From: an uncultured Candidatus Melainabacteria bacterium
GTDB lineage: Bacteria; Cyanobacteriota; Vampirovibrionia; Gastranaerophilales; Gastranaerophilaceae
Direction: 5' to 3'
NCBI GenBank assembly: GCA_947364235.1
Contig: CANARY010000001.1
Coordinates: 124,001 to 188,000 of the forward strand
Length of the DNA stretch: 64,000 nt
Positions 58,900 to 64,000 of this stretch are shown in pieces (the stretch's first letter is position 1; every line of letters starts with the position of its first letter). The notes beneath the pieces were generated by a model, which was not told the origin of the DNA, ran no database searches, and worked only from the letters and a program-made list of their open reading frames with translations. A program made the translations under genes and the position numbers.

Positions 58900-60432
58900 A
58901 TGTTTATTAATCTTAGAGATGAATTTTGCAAAAAATTAGAAAAAGTTTCTATCAATTTAGAAAAAACATGCTGGGATTTTTATACAAATTCTACAGAAGA
59001 AAATATGCAAAAATACGAAAAAGCACAGGAAGATTATTCTAAACTTTTTCAAAACAAAGATGAATACAATAAATTCTTAGCTGTTGATAAAAATGAATTA
59101 TCAAAACACGAACAAAAACAGCTGAAAGATTTATTGAAAGAATTTGATGAAGAACTTAATACAGGTGAAGAATTAAAAGCACTTCGCAAAAAAGAAAACG
59201 AAATTGCACAAAAATTTAATTCTTACATACCTAAAATTGACGGAAAAGAAATTACTAAACCTGAAATTTTTAAAATTATTCAAACAGAAACAATTCCCGA
59301 AATCAGAAAAAAAGCTTATGAAGCAAAAATCAAAGGTGCTGATTTAATCGCAGATGATTTAATAGATTTTGTTAAAATGAGAAACGAATACGCAAAATCT
59401 AAAGGTTATAATACTTATTTTGACTACAAGCTAAAAGAAGATTATGACGTTGATTTGGAATTTTTGAACAAATTAATTAACGAAGTTTACGCAAATGCTA
59501 GCAGTAAAATAAAAGAAATTTTAGAAAGAAAAGAGAACGAATTAAAAGAATTTTTCGGAGTTGAAAAATTAGAAAATTACCACTACGGACTTCTTTTAAA
59601 TTCAAACCCAGAAAAAGGGGTAAATGAGATTTTAATTGACCAAGATATTATTCAAATATCAAAACAAACATACCTGAATATGGGATATGATATTAACAAA
59701 TTAGAGTCGGAAGGTAAGCTTACTCTTGATTTATTTGCAAGAAAAGGCAAGAATACACACGGTTTCTGTTTCGGAGTCGAAGCTGGAAAAGACTCAAGAA
59801 TTTTAGCAAATCTTATAAACAATGTTTCAAGTTTAGACACTTTAAATCACGAGCTTGGTCATTGCGTTTATGATTTAGGAATTTCCACCGAGCTTCCTTT
59901 TCTTGACAGGAGAGCGTCCTCTCCGGCCCTTACTGAGGCGATTGCTATGATGATGGGAGATATTATCAAAACTGAAAATGTTTTAGCAGAAATCGTCCCT
60001 GATGAGCTCTTAAAAAGATTTAAAGATAAGCACAAAGAAGATGAAGCAGCTTTCGTTGCAAGAAGTCTTTTGATAATTGATTTTGAACGAGAGCTTTACA
60101 ACAATCCTGACCAAAATCCGGCTGAGTTGTGGAAAAATTTGAATAAAAAATACTTAAATAAAAACTGTGAAACAGGAAACGAATGGGCTTCTATTCCACA
60201 TTATCTCTCTCATCCGGCTTATTATCAGAATTATTTTAGAGCAAACCTAATGAAAGTTCAGATTTATAACTATCTTGTATCTGAGCTTAGATATCTTACA
60301 GAAAACAAAAACACTGCAGAGTTTATGAATAAAAATATATTCGCTTATGGTGCTGCAATCGAAGAATATGATTTAATAAAGCAGCTGACAGGTGAAGAAT
60401 TTTCTGCTAAAGCTTTTTGTAACAATTTGTAA
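58900..60432 (+). CDS. Zinc metallopeptidase (M3/M2-like)
   Basis: About 510 residues, mainly helical. The zinc site is LDTLNHELGHCVYDLG (H-E-x-x-H in the form HELGH) with the third-ligand Glu in SSPALTEAIAMMMGDI about 30 residues on. This is the M3/M2 gluzincin arrangement, a cytoplasmic oligopeptidase or carboxypeptidase. There is no signal peptide. The frame extends to 58852; ATG at 58900 follows AAGGGG. TATAAT lies at 58829-58834. Confidence 0.85.
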   Translation: MFINLRDEFCKKLEKVSINLEKTCWDFYTNSTEENMQKYEKAQEDYSKLFQNKDEYNKFLAVDKNELSKHEQKQLKDLLKEFDEELNTGEELKALRKKENEIAQKFNSYIPKIDGKEITKPEIFKIIQTETIPEIRKKAYEAKIKGADLIADDLIDFVKMRNEYAKSKGYNTYFDYKLKEDYDVDLEFLNKLINEVYANASSKIKEILERKENELKEFFGVEKLENYHYGLLLNSNPEKGVNEILIDQDIIQISKQTYLNMGYDINKLESEGKLTLDLFARKGKNTHGFCFGVEAGKDSRILANLINNVSSLDTLNHELGHCVYDLGISTELPFLDRRASSPALTEAIAMMMGDIIKTENVLAEIVPDELLKRFKDKHKEDEAAFVARSLLIIDFERELYNNPDQNPAELWKNLNKKYLNKNCETGNEWASIPHYLSHPAYYQNYFRANLMKVQIYNYLVSELRYLTENKNTAEFMNKNIFAYGAAIEEYDLIKQLTGEEFSAKAFCNNL

Positions 60433-60517
60433 AAAATACACTTTAGGTGATACTAAACATGTTATATAATAAGTGTATATAAGTATATTATTATCAATTA
60501 ATGGGACATGTATAGAA

Positions 60518-60955
60518 ATGAGTACAGAAAACAATCTGGCTCCGTATTCGCCTTCTGCAGTTTATGGACAGCTGACATCGCCGTTTACGCCTAAAACAAT
60601 TACTATTAACGCTCATACTTCTTTTGATAAAGTTGAAAAAACTGAATCAAGAGTATTTAATCGTACAGATTTTACTGGAAAGCCTCAAACAAAAATTATT
60701 TATTCAAAGTTATCAAATAATTATCTTTTAGAAGTTGAACCAGAAGACGATAATATTTTAAGTTACAGTGATGTATCAAGTTTTTCTATTTCAGAATTTT
60801 CGAATGATAATATATTAAAAGGAGTTTTAATTTCTGGATATTCTCCTAAAGAAGCTGTTATTATAAAAAATGCAAATGAAGCTTATAAAAAAAGTGTTAT
60901 TTTAACTAATAAAGCTCCGGAAGTTTTAAGTAAATGTTCTTATAAAGTTTTCTAA
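60518..60955 (+). CDS. Small protein of unknown function with TDFTGK element
   Basis: About 145 residues. It begins MSTENNLAPYSPS; residues ~48-56 contain RTDFTGKPQ, similar to the F-x-G-K element at the N-termini of other proteins here but not at its very start. The remaining sequence is mixed, with acidic and Ser-rich parts (EPEDDNILSYSDVSSFS). No signal peptide or membrane helix. ATG at 60518 is preferred over 60473 because a stable family start is unknown and the earlier segment is repetitive and hydrophobic. Its role is not evident. Confidence 0.55.
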   Translation: MSTENNLAPYSPSAVYGQLTSPFTPKTITINAHTSFDKVEKTESRVFNRTDFTGKPQTKIIYSKLSNNYLLEVEPEDDNILSYSDVSSFSISEFSNDNILKGVLISGYSPKEAVIIKNANEAYKKSVILTNKAPEVLSKCSYKVF

Positions 60956-61207
60956 AAGTTTTTTTTTATATTAATTATTATATTATTTATTTATATATAA
61001 ATAATCTTCTTCATAATAAGCTCCAATTATTTGTTCAAAACTATGTGAAAGTATTGTGAATATAGAGTTTTTCATGTTCAAAAAAATGTAGAAAGATTGT
61101 AGAAAAATAGAAAGTTTTGAACATCTTTGAACAATTTAGATGAAGAAAAAAAATAATAAATAAAAACTATGTAGATAAATGTATAAAACTAAAAAGTTTT
61201 GAACATG
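60956..61207. repeat. AT-rich gap with TTTTGAACAT repeats
   Basis: 252 bases without a gene. The word TTTTGAACAT (or TGTTCAAAA on the other strand) occurs around 61032, 61074, 61115, 61125, 61197, 61219 and 61231, the last copies running into the 3' end of the glycosyltransferase gene. TTATTTATATATAAATAA around 60991-61008 is a long palindrome. It looks like an iteron or operator array. Confidence 0.5.
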
Positions 61208-62152
61208 TTATTTACACTTTTTGAACATAGTTTTGAACATGTTTTTAAGATTAAAAAATAAAAGTTTTAAATCGAATCTATTATTCAAGAAGTTATCAAT
61301 GACTTTTAAATTTTTTCCTTCAAATAGGCTTAATACTTCTTCTTTACTGATATGATCATTCATAATAAAAATTTTAAGTTGTTTTAAAAATGTTATAGGC
61401 AAACGTTTTTTCTTCCAATATTTATTATAATATTGTGAAATACTTATTACTTGTCTTTTATAATTCTCAGAAATATTATTTGAATGCCTTCTATAATTAA
61501 TGCTTTCTTTATGCAGAACTTTTAATTTTAATTTTCTGTTTTTAATAATGTATCTGGATATTTTTGTTCTAAGAATGATATCGTCGCAAATACAGCTTTC
61601 GTCAAAGCCTTCAACTGCATCAATTATATTTTTTCTATAAACAGTACCTTGAATATAATAAGAATGTATTTTATTGAAATCCAGTTTTAAAATATCTTTA
61701 GCAGAAGGATCTTTTATGTTATCCAGTTTCATTATAGGATAATTCTTGATTTCGTTATTATTTTCATCTACAACTCTGATTTTTGAATCACAAACAAAAA
61801 CAATATTTTCGTTTTTATTTAAAATATCTATTTTTTCAGGGATAGTATTTTCAATAAAGCTGTCGTCGCAGGCAATAAATGTTATGTAATCTCCTGAAGC
61901 TTTGCTGATAAGTTTATTAAAATTAGCTCCTATATTTCCGCAGTTTTTTTGAGAAATAATTGTCATAGGAAAAGGGCTGATTTCTTTAAGTTTTTGAAGT
62001 TTTTCAAAGCTGTTATCACTTGAACCGTCATCAAGAACTATAATTTCTATATTGCTGTAATTTTGTTTCCATATACTTTTTATACATTCTTCTATAAAAG
62101 CAGAATGATTATATGATAAGCAGCAAAAAGATATTTTTTTATTTGTATTCAT
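61208..62152 (-). CDS. Family 2 glycosyltransferase
   Basis: 314 residues. ISFCCLSYNHSAFIEECIKSIWKQNYS is the GT2 N-terminus, VLDDGSSDNS the nucleotide-sugar loop, ITFIACDDSFIE the DxD site and SCICDDIILRTKI the catalytic region. The C-terminal ~12 residues (KNMFKTMFKKCK) are coded by the TTTTGAACAT repeats. It follows the DUF1796 gene after 16 bases and belongs to the second sugar cluster. Confidence 0.88.
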   Translation of the reverse strand: MNTNKKISFCCLSYNHSAFIEECIKSIWKQNYSNIEIIVLDDGSSDNSFEKLQKLKEISPFPMTIISQKNCGNIGANFNKLISKASGDYITFIACDDSFIENTIPEKIDILNKNENIVFVCDSKIRVVDENNNEIKNYPIMKLDNIKDPSAKDILKLDFNKIHSYYIQGTVYRKNIIDAVEGFDESCICDDIILRTKISRYIIKNRKLKLKVLHKESINYRRHSNNISENYKRQVISISQYYNKYWKKKRLPITFLKQLKIFIMNDHISKEEVLSLFEGKNLKVIDNFLNNRFDLKLLFFNLKNMFKTMFKKCK

Positions 62153-62168
62153 TAATTCTTACCAATAT

Positions 62169-62990
62169 TTATATTTCTATCCCATTTTTTATTTTACCAA
62201 GACAAAAGTTATACCGGATACCAAAGAAATATAATTTAAAAGCAGCAATTGTTGGCAGCTTTGAAAATAAGTGAATAGATATTCCACGTTTTACTTTTTT
62301 TATTTTCAACAAAACAGGTTTTTCTTTTTCGTTAATATTAACTTTTTTGTTAATATTAACTAACTTTACATCATCTAAAAAAGCCCATTCGTAATTGGTT
62401 CTGATATAATCGTATACATTATTGTCTCTTTTATATCTAAACATTTTTACGTTAGGATGTTCAATCAATTCATCTTTTTCACAAGAAAAAGCAATTGAAA
62501 CAATATCAAAAACTTTTGAAGGATATAATTCTTTTAATACGTTAATTAAATTTATAAGAGGTTCTTCTTCAATTTGAAAACAAGTACTTAAAACAAACAA
62601 AATTTTATCTGAATTATCGATATATTCAAGCATTCTTTTTATTCTTCTATCCAATTTTGTTTTTACAATTTCGTATTCGTCGGAATTATCAATCTTTTTG
62701 GAAAAATGATTAACATAATAATATCCTGTATAAGTATCTTTATATTGTGCGTTATCTGTATGAGCACGATTATATTCATCTTCTGTCAGTTCTTGTAGAT
62801 TTTCTTTTAACAGAAAATTTTTAAAACCTTCTTGAAAACATTTTGCAAGATTATTAATAGCGTTTCCAGATTTAATATAAGTCCAGTCAAAAGGCAGTGA
62901 AAATGTACGCATTCCTCTTTGTTTGAGATTACTTGCTCCAGAGCAATTACCGCCTAATGAGCAGACAAAATCATATTCTTTAGTATTCAT
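62169..62990 (-). CDS. DUF1796 protein (putative cysteine peptidase-like)
   Basis: 273 residues. [31 protein letters not shown] is the DUF1796 signature (conserved Cys and P-F-D-W); [17 protein letters not shown] is the later motif. The family is described as putative papain-like cysteine peptidases but no activity is established. A second copy here is fused to a glycosyltransferase (13940-15295), suggesting a shared role in surface glycan handling. It overlaps the aminotransferase gene by 11 bases. Confidence 0.83.
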   Translation of the reverse strand: MNTKEYDFVCSLGGNCSGASNLKQRGMRTFSLPFDWTYIKSGNAINNLAKCFQEGFKNFLLKENLQELTEDEYNRAHTDNAQYKDTYTGYYYVNHFSKKIDNSDEYEIVKTKLDRRIKRMLEYIDNSDKILFVLSTCFQIEEEPLINLINVLKELYPSKVFDIVSIAFSCEKDELIEHPNVKMFRYKRDNNVYDYIRTNYEWAFLDDVKLVNINKKVNINEKEKPVLLKIKKVKRGISIHLFSKLPTIAAFKLYFFGIRYNFCLGKIKNGIEI

Positions 62991-64000
62991 TTACAACCTC
63001 AACTACTTTTTTAACTTCTTCGTTAGTCATAACAGGAGAAATCGGAAGACTGATAATTGTTCTATGAATTTCTTCTGAAACCGGGAACGACAAATTATTC
63101 CATTCACTGTATGCTCCTTGTTTATGAGGCGGAGTCGGGTAGTGAATAATTGTTTGTATTTCATTATCAGATAGATATTTTTGAAACTCATCCCGATTTT
63201 CTGTTCTGACAACGAAAACATGCCATACAGAAGCGTTTTCATCATAAGTTTGCGGAAGTATTATTTTTGCATTTTTAATATTTTCTCTATAATATTTTGC
63301 AATTTCTCTTCTGCGTTCATTATCTTTTTCTAAATATTTAAGCTTAACATCCAGAACTGCAGCTTGAATTTCATCTAAACGAGAATTTGTGCCCTTATAA
63401 ATGTGGTGGTATTTTCTGTCAGAACCATAATTAGCAATTGCTTTAATTTTTTCATAAAGTTCTTTATCATTAGTAGTAATTGCTCCGCCGTCACCCATAC
63501 ATCCGAGGTTTTTGCCCGGGTAGAAAGAAAATGCGCTTGCATCACCCAGATTGCCTGCACGACGTACTTGTAGAGAACACTCTGAGGACATGTCATCCGA
63601 CCCAATGTCTACGTGCGTAGCAGAGGTAAACAAATCCGATTTGTTGTTACAGCCTACGTGCGCAGCACCACCGTGGGCTTGTGCAGAGTCTTCTATTATT
63701 TTTAAATTATACTTTTTCGCAAGCTCCCAAATTTTTTCCATCTGAACAACTTGACCGTAAAGATGAACAACCATAATTGCTTTTGTTTTATTAGTAATTT
63801 TTTCTTCTATCAAATCAGGATTAATATTGTAAGTGTTAATATCAGGTTCTACAAGAACAGGAGTGCATCCGTTTTCTGAAATAGCTAAAATACTTGCAAT
63901 GTAAGTATTAGCAGGAACAATAATTTCATCTCCGTTACCAAACCCAAAGCCTTTAATGATAAGGTTTAAAGCGTCAAGCCCGTTTGCGACTCCAAGGCAA
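62980..64000 (-). CDS. DegT/DnrJ/EryC1 PLP sugar aminotransferase (5' end outside window)
   Basis: Open to the right edge; at least 340 residues visible. [13 protein letters not shown] (cofactor phosphate site), [23 protein letters not shown] (Asp stacking on PLP), [21 protein letters not shown] (Schiff-base Lys) and [12 protein letters not shown] are standard. It makes an amino-sugar nucleotide for the glycan cluster. Between AHGGA and RRAGNLGD about 30 extra residues replace the usual 3-residue loop; they map to 63565-63669 and match the dispersed repeat. The extra loop probably still allows function. Confidence 0.9.
   Translation of the reverse strand, partial: CLGVANGLDALNLIIKGFGFGNGDEIIVPANTYIASILAISENGCTPVLVEPDINTYNINPDLIEEKITNKTKAIMVVHLYGQVVQMEKIWELAKKYNLKIIEDSAQAHGGAAHVGCNNKSDLFTSATHVDIGSDDMSSECSLQVRRAGNLGDASAFSFYPGKNLGCMGDGGAITTNDKELYEKIKAIANYGSDRKYHHIYKGTNSRLDEIQAAVLDVKLKYLEKDNERRREIAKYYRENIKNAKIILPQTYDENASVWHVFVVRTENRDEFQKYLSDNEIQTIIHYPTPPHKQGAYSEWNNLSFPVSEEIHRTIISLPISPVMTNEEVKKVVEVVNEY
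63565..63669 (-). repeat. Dispersed repeat inserted in frame in the aminotransferase gene
   Basis: About 105 bases. It contains two direct copies of a 13-bp word (GCTGCGCACGTAG and GCTACGCACGTAG on the minus strand) flanking a palindrome AACAAATC-G-GATTTGTT. CCGACC..CAAT..TCTACGTGCGTAGCA (plus, 63597-63622) recurs upstream of rpmH (916-945). GTGCTGCGCAC and TCTACGTGCG are shared with the gap at 20401-20490. No stop codon is created. Confidence 0.65.

Noticed and set aside
60990-61060. Seven-codon ORF (minus strand, MKKIIYI) behind GGAG in the AT-rich gap
   Set aside because: Too short, and no opposing promoter or paired ends like the three small-peptide loci; it coincides with an AT palindrome.
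1-64000. CRISPR array, insertion sequences, prophage
   Set aside because: No regularly spaced direct repeats, cas genes, transposases or phage structural genes were seen.

Overview
The window looks like a chromosomal segment from an AT-rich, fermentative, gut-type relative of the Cyanobacteria (Candidatus Gastranaerophilales / Melainabacteria-like). This is inferred from three things. First, the gene mix: an MEP-pathway isoprenoid gene (ispG), a flagellar fliFGHI operon with HD-GYP and PilZ proteins, ferredoxin-linked 2-oxoacid oxidoreductase, and no respiratory or photosynthetic genes. Second, an NtcA-like GTA-N8-TAC dyad upstream of glnA. Third, several unrelated proteins that begin with a short peptide ending in [S/N/Q]F[K/R]G. 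No tRNA, rRNA, CRISPR array, insertion sequence or prophage was seen.

Layout. 1-7.3 kb: a dCMP deaminase, rpmH, a SEC-C protein, two convergent HD-GYP proteins (one lacking its HD metal dyad), a GNAT acetyltransferase and a CHASE2 adenylate/guanylate cyclase. 7.3-12.7 kb: a KDPG aldolase / KDG kinase / CsaB operon, two lineage-type FKG coiled-coil proteins, a thioredoxin and a DJ-1 protein. 12.7-16.1 kb: a minus-strand radical SAM and glycosyltransferase cluster. 16.3-25.5 kb: mixed housekeeping genes (DAHP synthase, UPF0210, HxlR, UPF0173, a GlmS-like isomerase, proC, a phosphoesterase, ispG). 25.6-29.3 kb: aroC-aroK-aroB plus a P-loop protein. 29.5-34.2 kb: fliF-fliG-fliH-fliI. 34.4-46.5 kb: murF, mnmE, PilZ, yidD, ClC, a polyprenyl-type glycosyltransferase, a YdjC deacetylase and a phospholipase D. 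46.7-56 kb: recA, glnA, coaX with two WYL regulators, engB, xer and ferritin. 56-58.8 kb: korABCD. 58.9-64 kb: a metallopeptidase and a second sugar/glycosyltransferase cluster cut by the window edge.

The most striking discovery is a three-copy, apparently undescribed small system in three convergent intergenic gaps (34220-34486, 49862-50153, 54495-54763). Each copy encodes a 21-26 residue hydrophobic peptide behind a strong Shine-Dalgarno site and a 5'-UTR hairpin holding ACACACA. In each, an opposing promoter, always TTGACA-N17-AATAAT, would make a short antisense RNA over the 3' part of the peptide mRNA. In each, the mRNA 5' end can pair perfectly (7-8 bp) with its own 3' region, with a different sequence in every copy. 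This architecture resembles type I toxin-antitoxin systems (TxpA/RatA, BsrG/SR4, Hok/Sok).

Other themes are: a set of genes whose -10 box lies 6-8 nt before the start codon (probable leaderless mRNAs); a dispersed GC-richer palindromic repeat, one copy of which appears inserted in frame in an aminotransferase gene; and a terminator-like hairpin that buries the ribosome binding site of a thioredoxin gene.
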